DNA from: Isoetes taiwanensis
Lineage: Eukaryota > Streptophyta > Lycopodiopsida > Isoetales > Isoetaceae
Direction of reading: 5' to 3'
Assembly (NCBI GenBank): GCA_021234155.1
Contig: JAJEKV010000035.1
Location: 5,905,999 to 5,969,998, forward strand
Length of the DNA: 64,000 nt
Position 1 is the first letter of the stretch; every line of letters starts with the position of its first letter. Positions 35,617-46,140 of the stretch are shown here, piece after piece. Both the position numbers and the translations under genes were made by a program. The notes below the pieces were generated by a model, which was given only the letters and a program-made list of their open reading frames with translations, did no database searches and was not told the origin of the DNA.

Positions 35617-36265
35617 TCATGTCTTGCGCCTACCCCAATATGTAAATTGCTCCCCATAAATAATTGGCTTGCCTCTAGGCCATGCATTGAATTTCTTACG
35701 ATCTTTATCTGTAAAGGGCTGGACCAAATGGACTAGTGAAGGTGGAAGATTATTTTCTTCGACATGATCTAGTACATTCCAATTTTGATGAACATTGTCA
35801 TTCCCTCCAATCTTGGCAACGGCCATTGCACGACGAGTTCTATCACGTAATGGGATACTCTTTGAGGAAGTTGATGGCTTTCTTTTTGTAGGGTTTTCTA
35901 TGAACGCATTCATAGTATCAACATCATCTACTTCCAATGACAACATAACCCCAAAATCTATATATCTGCTTCGAGCTCACTTCATTCTCAATTTCTTCCT
36001 AACAAAATACAAGCAAACTAAGTTAAGACATCGATTCAAGTACATGAGAGTAGTTGATTCGAAGTTCATAAGATTCGTGTATTATACCTCGTTGGAATAC
36101 CCCACATGTGCGGCCCGAAAGCTTTGGATTTGTTCCGCATTCACCATATTTGTCAACATGGTCGAGGACAGTCTTTCTCATCCGTTTTATTTGTCCTTTG
36201 CACATCGAACAATTGCAATATAACCGCTCTGTCAAGTACAACTGCAAAAAAAAAAGTAACATCAA
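35617..36265 (-). pseudogene. CACTA TNP2 transposase, probable N-terminal parts
   Basis: At 36,265-36,023 the minus-strand frame has YCNCSMCKGQIKRMRKTVLD then HVDKYGECG. The C-x-C-x2-C with a distal His resembles the Cys-rich Transpos_assoc module at the N-terminus of TNP2 proteins (CPCxxCxN...VxxHLxxxG). A separate frame at 35,946-35,617 (NAFIENPTKRKPSTSSKSIP, then LRDRTRRAMAVAKIGG) is basic and unassigned. Order and strand agree with the core downstream. Confidence 0.45.
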
Positions 36266-36649
36266 GATATAAAGTTAACTAATCATTCGAAACATGTTTA
36301 TGGTACATACATCGGCGGCATTCATTTCATGCACACCACCCGACCTCTAGGAAGACTAGGTCCACTGGGTCTAATTGGACTATTTGTGGCAATTGTTGGG
36401 GTAACATTCTTGCGCAAGTCGCCATGTAACTTTCTCAAAGCTTTCTGTCTCACTTTACGTTCAAATTCCTTCTGACGTTCGTCCATGTTGTTTTTCTAGT
36501 AAACAATAAAAATATTAATAAAAAACCATGTAATAATATAATAAATATAAATATCCATGTTTTTTTCATGATTTTATCAAATGTTTATTCTTAAGATTCA
36601 GATTCATACAACGTTTATGATATTTAGAAAGCATTTGATTGAAGGGTGC

Positions 36650-37025
36650 CCGAACCGATACATCTAGTCCTCTCCATTTGAAATGGAATTCCACCCAAGA
36701 CCTTATATTCACGCAACCTTTCAAATCTTTTGTAATCTATGAAGATTGAAACTTCTGTTCTGAGGTGCATAAACCCGATACATCTAGTCTTCTCCATTCG
36801 GGATGGAGCCGACCAGTACCTTGATCATGCATCCCTCAAGTTTTTAACATACTTTCAAGATTCAATCACGCAACCTTTCAAATCTTTTGTAATCTATGAA
36901 GATTGAAACTTCGTTCGAGGTGCATAAACCCGATACATCTAGTCTTCTCCATTCGGGATGGAGCCGACCAGTACCTTGATCATGCATCCCTCAAGTTTTT
37001 AACATACTTTCAAGATTCAATCTTC
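36650..37025 (+). repeat. Tandem units of about 155 bp sharing a core with the 122-bp repeats
   Basis: GGTGCATAAACCCGATACAT, then CTAGTCTTCTCCATTCGGGA, then TGGAGCCGACCAGTACCTTG occurs at about 36,765 and 36,920, preceded by a more diverged partial copy at about 36,650. The core CTAGTCTTCTCCA...GGAGCCGACCA also occurs in the 122-bp repeats at 17.85-18.18 kb in the same orientation. Confidence 0.8.
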
Positions 37026-37169
37026 TAATCTATTAGCATTTGGAGGTGTTTAACTCTAACACAAAGATTAAAGCGTAGATCTTACCTTATGAAGACCCAC
37101 AGGCGCCAAAAAAATCCGAAACAAACGAAAGTGAAAATAACAAGTAAATAACCCGAGTAGGGTTCCCGC

Positions 37170-38370
37170 CATATTTGACGTCGTTTATCGACGTCTGCGG
37201 TGACGTCGTTAACGACGCCAAGCCGACGTCGATCCCTCGACACCTAGGCATGCCACATCGCTTTGCGCGCCTCGATGCCCCCTCATATGCCACGCCGGAT
37301 GATCATAACGTCGTTTAACGACGCCAAATGATCATAACGCCGTTAAACGATTAACCGTGTGATTGTTTAACATAATGTAAAACAACATACAATACAAATA
37401 ACACAAATAAATAAAAATACCGATTGTTCCCATTCATAAAAAGCTTATACAACGACAACACAAATAGATAAAAACTTATTGTTTCCATTCATAAAAAGCT
37501 TATACATTACTTATGTCCATCCCGAGGGCGTGATGGTTTGATGCAACCATTTGCATCATTATCCGCACCATTAATGTCGTTTTCTCCTTGTTTGGCTCGG
37601 TGAGCCATTCTACCGCCGTTCTCGCATGGAACGCCGGATGTTAGTGCAATCGAAGCTCCTTTTCACTCATCTTTGCCACGATGGTGAAGGGAGGGTTCTC
37701 GGCGGAGAAGCGGGGGTTGCCGGAGTTGTCTTCCCTTGGAGGAGGAGGATTACCGCTAGAAGGAACATATCTGCGAAGGTGGTCTTCAACTGCCGGACCA
37801 TTATAGCAAGATAGGGAAGAACACTCAAAAATAAGAATAACAAAGCGACTCATCGATGGATCCACTTATAACGTGGATGTAGGGTTAGGGTTAGGGTTAG
37901 GGTTTTATTTGGCAAAAAAAAAAAAAATTCCTCGCGGTCACGCCGTTTAACGACGTTTTAAGCCGACGTGTCCCGCACGCAGGCAGCCAGCCTTTGGCAC
38001 CGGCACCATGCCACGAAGCGGGACGTGACACGTCGGGCCAAGCAGCAACGCCGTTCAACGACGGCACGGGCCGGGCGCTCTTGACACCGGCCGCCGCCTT
38101 TGGCAATCGCCCATTTCCACGCATGATGCTGGCGGCGACGACGCCGTGCGGAAACGCCGTTGAACGACGTTTAGCCGGCGTGTTTGACACGCAGCCGCCA
38201 GCCTTTGGCGGAAGTACCCATGCCACGCAGCAAACCGGAAACCGCGTCGCCACGATGACCGTCGTTGAACGACGTCGAAACGACGTTGTCGCCGTTGAAC
38301 GACGATGTCGTCGATCAACGACGACGATCCGTCGTTCATCGACGACGCGACGTCGTTGGACGTCGACGAT
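37170..38370. repeat. CACTA right subterminal repeat cluster (CGTTNAACGACG)
   Basis: Copies of CGTTNAACGACG at 37,312-37,323, 37,944-37,955, 38,052-38,063, 38,158-38,169, 38,263-38,274 and 38,293-38,304, with N being T, C or G. Density of ACGACG/CGTCGT rises towards the terminus at 38,381. The long open frames here are by-products of the CG-rich repeats. Confidence 0.7.
37880..37904 (+). repeat. Short interstitial TTAGGG tract
   Basis: Four GGGTT units in the form AGGGTTAGGGTTAGGGTT, i.e. the TTAGGG form rather than TTTAGGG. Too short to be a telomere; probably chance or an interstitial remnant. Confidence 0.6.
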
Positions 38371-38384
38371 CCCTTGTAGTGTCC

Positions 38385-38541
38385 CAAACTCAATGATCAA
38401 GGAAGCTTTATCAACAATGGGAGCAAATTCTTTTGAATTCACCTTTTTTCCATATGCAATTTTGGCTAGGATTTTGGCCAGGCTTCGCTTATCCACTACA
38501 TTGAGAAAGCAAAACCATGGCTGGATATTAATGGGTTGCAA
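38385..38541 (-). pseudogene. hAT transposase, part upstream of the CACTA insertion
   Basis: Minus-strand frame LNVVDKRSLAKILAKIAYGK, then KVNSKEFAPIVDKASLIIEF, ending at the target duplication at 38,382-38,384. Using one TCC copy, this frame continues in phase with IYKRQATTEWLGRGF on the other side of the element (13,121 downward) and into the hAT dimerisation domain. I could not follow the protein further upstream than about 38,541, so an intron or decay lies there. Confidence 0.7.
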
Positions 38542-40833
38542 AAATAGCCTAGGGTTTTGATGTTTGCAGCATTATTGACAATGGTAAATTTGCATGCACC
38601 CATCGGATGGGCATGGAAATTACTATGCCTACATTTACAATTGAGCTTGTGTGTTATCCGCTTTCTGATATTACGGTTGTTCAATGCCATATATTTATGC
38701 TATTTCTAAACGGATGTAGCCTTTTTTTCTTAATTTCTTTTTGGTGTCTATTATCTTCGTTGATTAACCTTTATGTGCATTTGACGCACATGGATAACAA
38801 AAGCATATGCCTCGATTATCTTATCAACAATGTTCTAACCTGTATGTCCATTTCATACACATGGAAACAAAACGTATGCCTCTAGTTAGATGCAATTACA
38901 AAATTGTGGATCACTTAGATAGAACAACATAAAGACATGATGTTAAAGACAAATTAGAAATGCAATAGTTCCATATCCAATAATACTATTTACAAATAAA
39001 TTGTTAAATGGCAACATACACGATGTTAAAGACAACTAGTTGCATATCCACTAACTATTTACAAACACAGTTTTAAAGGAGGCTATGCCATTCCATATAA
39101 TATAAACCCCTTAATGTTCTACCTCTTTTTTCCACAACACTTACACTTTCATGCGAATAACTGTGGAATTAATCATAATGTAAATCAATCAAGAATTGCC
39201 CAGTCATTCATATTATACCATAGATTAGAATTTTGAATGTTCCATACCCACGATATGAATTCTCAACATCATTAATGTACCATCTTTCCATAAAATTCTT
39301 AGAAAATAAACATTGCATATGATTCTCATATCATACGCACCCATTACGCCTCAAATATCAAAACTTCCTTGAACTACAGGGATTACCATTCACACCAGTT
39401 TAAATGATATGAAACCATCATTCTAATTTTCAATACCTAACTCTTCTCAGCAAACATTTACACTTATTTAAGTCCATTTAAGCATATGGAATTATCAACC
39501 TCTTGCATACCATGTTAAAAAGCCCCATAAATAGAAATATCACTAAGTACCACACAGATTTTACACCAATGGCCCAATCTTATGCTCGAATTGAACTCCT
39601 ACTGGGAAAGATGGGGATGATGTTTATTTTTAGGCACCTATCAACATGGCACCTATCAGCATGGACAATAATGGGGAAAGTGAGGATGACATTTTCTGGT
39701 CATTTTGTGATGCTCGTAATGGTGTAAATTGCAGGTTAATGATGTTCATAAGCTTTTTTAAGAAAATCCTGTATTATCTTGGGTGTGGACCCATGTTAAT
39801 TGCCACCAATTGGTGATGTAAAAATTTGTAAAGAAATGTACGACTTGCCCCGATAGTCGGGATGGGCGCCCCTATGCCCTCTAGGTTATAGTTGGTCAAG
39901 TATGCATTGCAATGTATATTGGAAAGAGAGAGACAAGATGAAGTTGGAATGGAAACAAATTTTTACACGAACAGGTCAATGTATAATCCATCAAAGTGAT
40001 GGTTTTCAACCCTGATGAACAACTTTTTCTACGTATATGTTGAATTCTTTCACCTCTTAATTGTTTCAGAGGAATGTGCATGAATTGGTTGAGGAATTTC
40101 TTCAAAGAGAATAAGAAAGAGGTAAAAAATGTAATCTCACAAATTGTAGTCCAAAACTTAAATAGTAATACACAAGGACAAGGACAAGAAAATGTAAAAG
40201 CCGCCTGCCCTCAAATTTCTTGAAGTGAATCCAATTAATAATAATATAAATTTTTTAGACCTTAGCCATTGAAGAATTATTTTTAAGTTTTGGTTCTATT
40301 TAGCTTGCGAATTTGAACACGAAATGCAGAAAACCACATGTAAAGAATGATCTTGAATCGGTAAAGGCAAACACATGAAATGTGAAACATTTTTAAGGTC
40401 TTGATTACCTCTTTTGAATGCTTCTCCGTCTCAATTTAGCCTCACCAATAAAAAGTTTTTTTGGGTTAAATTTTAGTGTGAAAAAAGGGGAAAAGGGGGG
40501 AATTTCAAACTGTGCAATCTTGGTCGTTGGATGTGAACCATTTGGGAATGGACCATAAAGGGACCTGCTCCATTGATGATCCCACTCCCCCTGAAGTCAT
40601 CAATAAAAATGCATCGACTTATTGGGCAATATAATTGGCAGTATGTGCATGTGTTCAACCCTATACATTTAGTATCCTTCTAAAGGCATGATGCCAAATT
40701 TATAAGATTATACGTACCTCACCAAATATTTAGATTGTAGCTATCCAAAATGTCTATTTTTAATTAAGTAGATTGTAACTATCTAGAACATCTCATTGTT
40801 GCTAATCAAGCTTTTCTGTTTGATTAGTAAAGT
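38542..40833. other. No gene recognised
   Basis: AT-rich sequence between the hAT fragment and the first 126-bp repeat. It may contain upstream hAT sequence. No catalytic hAT motif, RNA gene or element end was found. Confidence 0.4.
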
Positions 40834-40959
40834 AATCCCATCGATCCGAGCCATCGGATCGCCATTCTGGGAAAGGACGAGCGCCTATATTAGGCCATTG
40901 TCGTTTTCCGCCTGGTTATCGGCGTCTTCTCACAGCAGCATTCTTCGTTCTCGTAGCTT
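40834..40959 (+). repeat. 126-bp direct repeat, left copy
   Basis: Begins AATCCCATCGATCCGAGCCA and ends TTCGTTCTCGTAGCTT. Base for base identical to 63,565-63,690. It contains the inner palindrome GATCCGA/TCGGATC. Unlike the right copy, it lacks the CCTTTCCCAG arm upstream, so the 13-bp outer stem cannot form here. Confidence 0.9.
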
Positions 40960-43900
40960 GGCTTCCCTCCCTTCATGCAGCATCTCTTTCCTTGTCCATT
41001 GCTTCCTCTCTTCATCATCTTGCTCCTCTTCCTCTCATGTTATCTTCTTCACCTTTATCCCCATCCTTTCCCGGCTGGTTGTACATCCCTTTGCGGGCCT
41101 GTTCTAGACAGGATTGCTTCGCCCATTTCTACCAAATCACTCTGTGTCTTGCTTGTCTTTTTTAATGTTGTTGTTTTTGTTTTTAGAACTTGCATGCATT
41201 GGCATTCAAGAATTCACGCCATATCGCTTGGGGATCGGATCGACGATTCGTATGTCCAATCCATCGATTAGGTTGGATTTGGCCGGTGATTGGCGACGGA
41301 CAGAGCGGGGTTGGGCGCATGCAATCTCGCTTCTTAGCTTTTTCCGTCCTTTGTTTGCTTCTCTTCTTCTTCAATGGGACGTTTGTCCCGGTAGAGGTAT
41401 GGCATTTCCAAGAAATTCTCGATGCATGCACACGGTCCACGGTCCTCTTACTTCATGCCAACAGTTTTATCACTTATGGAGTGTGGTTTTCCTTGAATTC
41501 TGAGGCATGCACAAAGCTTTTATAGATGGATTTCTAACGCAATTTGTTTCCCAAGCAGGGTGATCGGATTCAGCTGTATGATGTATCTGCTTCGTTTCTT
41601 TTTAATCTTTCCAACAGTAGGACATTTGTTGCACCACATGCTTTCCCTGCAAAGTACATGCTTGGTTTCTGCCTTAGGTTCACTTAGTCACAGGCCAATT
41701 AAGTTAGCAATTAGTCCCACTGCATAGGGAATTGGACACATCGGGACTCTTGCCGGGATCGTGATGGGTTGATCTGGTAGCTGGACTGCACTCGATTGAT
41801 CGGCATCCAATCTCTTTTTGTTGTTGTTCCTCCATGGTAGCTTGATTTCCCATCTCGTTTCTCCCTTCTGCCCTCTGTTCTAGTACATAAATCAATTTGC
41901 CTATTTGCCTAGCCTTCTCGCTTTGCCTCTTTCCCTATCGATCATCTTTCAGATCCTCAGCCCATTAGCTACTTGCCGCTTCCTCTCCCATACCTCTTCA
42001 TGATCAATGGAACTGCATCGACTTGTTGGAGCAGCTCAGATATCTAACATCTTTCTGCCCAGACATCTAGTTCCCTGCCATAATCGGATTCTTATATTGC
42101 AGTGGGCAACCTGGAGTTGTTGAACTTCCAGCCTGGATCACATGCGACGGACCTGAGACTGGAGAGGATCCGCTTGTTTATTTCTTGGCTGGCTTTTTTC
42201 ACAGGAGTATGCGCAGGAACGGAGTCGGGATGGAGCTGCATGTGGCATTTGCTTCATTGATGGCAGCCTCAGCTTTTCTTATTCTTCCTTTTCTTCATTT
42301 GCCCAGGCTCTCCGCCATCAGTTTCAGCCCCCGGCGTTTTTTGGTCTGACCTTAGCATCTGGTGCATGACCGATTGGCGTTTTCCTGGCATCCGGGCACC
42401 TGCATGCAAGATCCGGCCTGCCTTCCTCTGGTTTTAGCAGGTCGGCTTCAGATCCGACGATCCGGCTCCTCCACGCTGCCTTCAGCCAATATTAGCATGC
42501 CACGTCACTTCTAAGCCCCTATCCTTTCATAAGATAATTGTCTAATTTGCATTTTCCTTCTCCTTCGCCTTCATTGAGTCCCTTTTTTCCTAAATCCGCT
42601 GCTCACGTAGGTTCTGGCACATATGCGTTTAGTCTTGGCAGTGTTTTTATAGTCTACACCGGTTCTATGTGCATTGGATTGGATTTTAAAACCAATTTTT
42701 TGGCATACATGCATTCTTCCTATACATTTGACGATTTTGCTTTTTTCCATGATTTGGAAGGCCTGCTTTTCTCTTAGGCCCTAGTTTTTCTATACGCAGT
42801 TCTTTGCATTAATTCGTTTAAGTTGGGTGATTCTTTGGATATGGGTTTAAACCCAGTGTGAGCTCCAACCTATAATTTTTCATTGGGCCATATTATGTTT
42901 GCCTCTTTTTTATGCGTGGAGAAACATCTGTAGATTTGTTAAATGATGTGGTATTGTTCCAACATATTCATTTGATGCACGTATTGACTGGTATCTCATG
43001 CATGCCGTATATGGCTCGTTGCTCCATCGTAGTTTATTTGCATTTTGATTTGTCCTTGGGCTGTTCACCATACTTTGGGAATTTACTTGCATTATTCACG
43101 CATTATGCTAGTAGACCCTCATTGTGAGAATGGGTGATAACATGTTTGGTATTTGCATTTAAATATGGGTTTGGCATCTTATTCTTCTCATTGGTGCTTA
43201 CTGGGACTTTTGACTCTACGATATGCATGATCATTTGCCTTTTCATTGGCTCATCTCATTTATCTGGCGTTTGTTCCTCTTTTCAACATATTTTCTCCAT
43301 CGGTTACTATTTGTCTTATGCTCCCTATTTTACTTATCATGGCCTTTTCATAGCCTTTGATTTTTTATAATGGTTACATAGGTTATCTTATGCCCCCTTT
43401 ACATATACCCTCGGAGGGAATTACGAATCACATTTACATTATATTTTCTATCATTTGGGTGTCCCTTTTCTTTTTCCTATGCGGGGTTCTCGATTGTTAT
43501 GTTTTTTTCTCACGCCTTATTCATAATTGCATTAGAATATGCGGCATCTAGGGCTTTTGTTTTAGGGGTGGTTTTTCCCCCCATGTTATCTCTTTCATAT
43601 GTGATCTTTTCCAAGTTGATGGACATCTAGTTTTTATATATGTGACGTTATCCTTTGAATTTGAGGCTTTTTCATCGTTGTTTTCGGATTTTTCTTCTTT
43701 GCACTTGTGTTTTATCGTGGATTCGATGCACCATACTATTCTGGGTCTATGCTCTCCTCATTTGTTTTTTCTCTTGTTTATGTTACGGCTCACTTTTTTA
43801 CCTCGTTTTCGTCTTGTGGTCGTTTACTTGGGATGTTGTCTTGTTTTCATAATTCTACGCTGCAGTCTCTTGGTTTATTATATTTTTATTGCCTATAGAT

Positions 43901-45282
43901 TTGTGGCCACCATCTTCGGGGTTGCATTTGTCTTTTTTACATTGATGCATTCCATTTCCATGGTAGGTTGCGGTATGGCTTCAATTGCGTGTTATTTCTC
44001 CGACATGCATCTCTTTTGTATGTTATTTTTTATATTGTGGTTCCCATGTGGTTATATGTGGCATTCCTTTCTGTGTTTAGGATTTCCCTATGGTGGTTTG
44101 GGTTTTATTTTTTGCACTTGTGTTTGTATCTTATGTGTGATGCACTACACTCGGCTCAGGTGGTATACGTTATTCGGGTGGTATTATCTTCTACATTCTA
44201 GGTTGGGTGCGCACTTTGTTGCCTTGTATATATCACATTGTAATGGTTCCTTCATTTGGTATTACGTTATTTTCGATTCTCGATAACTTGGGGGGTTTGG
44301 CATAAGGGGGTTGCGTTTTATAAAGGTTTCTAATTATTATTGTTGTTCCTCATGTATGAGGCACCTATAGGGGTCTGTGATCTGTTTCATGGTTCTGAAT
44401 TTCAGGCTTATCTCTCTTTTCTTGTGTTACTTTTTTACATTTTTGCGTTTGGTTGACAACGTGGGTTTCCCTATATGTTGGCATCCTCTTATTAATCATA
44501 GGCATTCACATGGTTTTTGATTTTTTATGTTGGGCATCATTCGAATTTGCGATGTATCAAACTATTTTCAACGTTATAATTTCTATGCATTCTCAGGGTT
44601 TGATTTTTCTTTTTTCGTATTGTTGTCTGTGCTCTGGTTCAAGTCGATCTTGTTGCCTATCCTTTTGCAATGTTGTTATCAAACGTTGTTTTCCTTTTTT
44701 AGGCATACCAGACATTACGATTGGTTTCATTTTCTTTTTCACGTTATTGCCTATGTCATGTTTCCGATTCTCACGCCTAGCTAGCTTTTTGCGATTTATT
44801 ATGTGGTGTTTTCGATTACGCTACCTAGCTAGCTTTTTGTGATTTATTGTTCATCCGCAAGGTTGCATCTTGTCTTTCTAACGTTTATGCATCTTCTTCA
44901 CAACCATAGGTTGGCTTTTCCTCTTCATCTTATTGCTTTTGTATTGGGTTATTTATCATTATTGACAACTTGGGAGGTTTTGCATAAGTGGGCCTCATCT
45001 TTTTGCATTATATGCATTGACGTGGTTGGTTTCTTCTTGTGTTTATGCATTATCTGCAATTGCATAGCTTGCGTTGTTCCTACCAGCTGGATATTGCCTT
45101 TTATTTGGGTTGCATTCTCGTTCTTGGGTTGATTCTCCGGTGGCATGCATATACGGGATTCCTCATCACGAGGACTTGACTTGTTTTTGTCGAGGGGGCG
45201 TCCTCTTTTTTTTTTCTCGTGGCGGACTCTTCTTACCATTGTTTTTGTTCTATGATGTATTTCCTTTTTCAGGTTAGTGAGC
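40960..45282 (+). other. Long T-rich non-coding interior of the candidate YR element
   Basis: Strongly pyrimidine-biased plus strand, especially 42,500-45,250, with few A residues and many TTTT, TTGC and GGTT words. The open frames here are hydrophobic (Phe/Leu/Cys) by composition and show no family motif, so I treat them as non-coding. No reverse transcriptase, RNase H or DDE motif is visible on either strand. Confidence 0.5.
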
Positions 45283-45660
45283 TGATGCCGTCTATCGCGA
45301 ACCCTTCCAACTCTTCTCCGGCGAGTTCGCTTTCTCCACCACGACTCGCTCGTGCTGCTGGTCCTCGTCGTCAACGCAACGCTTCCCTTTCCCTTGAGCC
45401 GGACTCTTTGGACACCAGTTCACTTTCTCCCCCGACCTCTCCCATTCCCGCCTCGCCATACCCATTCTTTTCGCCCGTTTCTTCCGATTATACACAATTA
45501 TTGCAGGAGCTTCAGCGGCTGATGCCACACCGAGCACTCGGACATCGGCGGTTTCGTTCCTATAAACTTCTCGACCCAGCTCTTATCGCCCCTTCTACCT
45601 CAATCTCCTCCCTATTTCATCGCACACATTGGGCGTTCTTGGGGGTTCCACATCTTCACG
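45283..45660 (+). CDS. Unrecognised Ser/Pro/Arg-rich open frame in the YR element
   Basis: After a TTTTTCAG acceptor-like site and GTTAGTGAGCTG, an ATG near 45,286 opens MPSIANPSNSSPASSLSPPR, then LARAAGPRRQRNASLSLEPD, then YTQLLQELQRLMPHRALG and HRRFRSYKLLDPALIAPS. The composition differs sharply from the T-rich flanks, which supports real coding. A GT-rich junction near 45,650 could be a donor. A disordered basic N-terminus before a helical segment would suit a DNA-binding protein, but no family is recognised. It lies upstream of recombinase-like remnants at 45,840-46,040. Confidence 0.4.
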
Positions 45661-45679
45661 AAGCATTTTGTCTTCTTTT

Positions 45680-46044
45680 CTTATTGCAGTTACTTGTTAT
45701 TCTTTTTTATTATTTATCGTTATTGTTTTTTTCTTTTGGGGATCCATGATGAAGGGTTCCGTTTCCTCCGTTTTTTTGCTTTCGCTATGCAGCGTCCACA
45801 TGTTGAGGTTCGTACTCCACGGTTGATGGCGGTCCCTCGTTCTCGGGCTTGCTACGTGTTTGCCAAAGCGGCAGTGGTTGGTTGCCCCTCTGCCGTCTCA
45901 CCCTCGCTACGTGCTTCGTGCCCGACTCGACCCTTGGAGTTTTGGCGGCTAGGCTTATAGTTTATGCAGTTCCGCCTCATTTTCTTGTTGTGCTCCGTTC
46001 GCTACGTGCTCCGTGACCCAACTCCACGCTTGGCGGTTTCGTGG

Positions 46045-46047
<3 letters not shown>
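45680..46047 (+). pseudogene. Tyrosine-recombinase C-terminal remnants (two degenerate copies)
   Basis: Two stretches resemble the recombinase tail at 63.4-63.5 kb. At about 45,868-45,960 one frame gives KRQWLVAPLPSHPRYVLRA and then the same TAGGCTTATAG-type end. At about 45,990-46,047 a second gives SVRYVLRDPTPRLAVSWRL before running into the CT microsatellite. Both retain the RYVLR segment carrying the putative nucleophilic Tyr but lack HxxR. Modules at 45,680-45,830 (CAGTTACTTGTTATTCTT, GGGGATCCATGATGAAGGGT, GTCCACATGTTGAGGTTCGT) recur at 62,700-62,975 in a different order. Confidence 0.6.

Positions 46048-46139
<92 letters not shown>
46048..46139 (+). repeat. (CT)n microsatellite at the LINE 5' junction
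   Basis: 46 CT units between GTGGCGA and AAGTCAGATCC. Together with the CT tract at 62,101-62,204 it flanks the LINE, which fits insertion into one CT microsatellite with target duplication made of CT repeats. Confidence 0.95.

Positions 46140-46140
<1 letters not shown>

Larger units (their letters stand above)
13122..38381 (-). mobile_element. CACTA (En/Spm) DNA transposon, about 25.3 kb
   Basis: The left end starts CACTACAAAACC and the right end finishes TTGTAGTG, so the termini share CACTACAA in inverted orientation. A 3-bp target duplication TCC flanks both ends (13,119-13,121 and 38,382-38,384), the length expected for CACTA elements. Both subterminal regions carry clusters of CGTTNAACGACG. 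Pieces of a TNP2-type transposase lie on the minus strand between about 36.3 and 31.6 kb, so the element reads right to left. Its length is inflated by tandem arrays and a nested fold-back element. The hAT frame interrupted by it rejoins precisely, which makes the boundaries secure. Confidence 0.85.

Noticed and set aside
37880-37904. Telomere repeat
   Set aside because: Only a few TTAGGG units, located inside a transposon; too short and out of context.
37897-38560. Two long opposite-strand frames near the CACTA right end
   Set aside because: They are produced by the CG-rich subterminal repeats; only the segment beyond 38,385 on the minus strand is real hAT coding sequence.
43642-44842. Long hydrophobic frames (Phe/Leu/Cys-rich) that look like membrane proteins
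   Set aside because: They follow from the T-rich composition, overlap in several frames, and have no recognisable family motif.
46041-46140. LINE ORF1 starting upstream with a Ser-Leu repeat
   Set aside because: The Ser-Leu stretch is the translated CT microsatellite, which I treat as duplicated target; the true ORF1 start is probably within or after 46,140.
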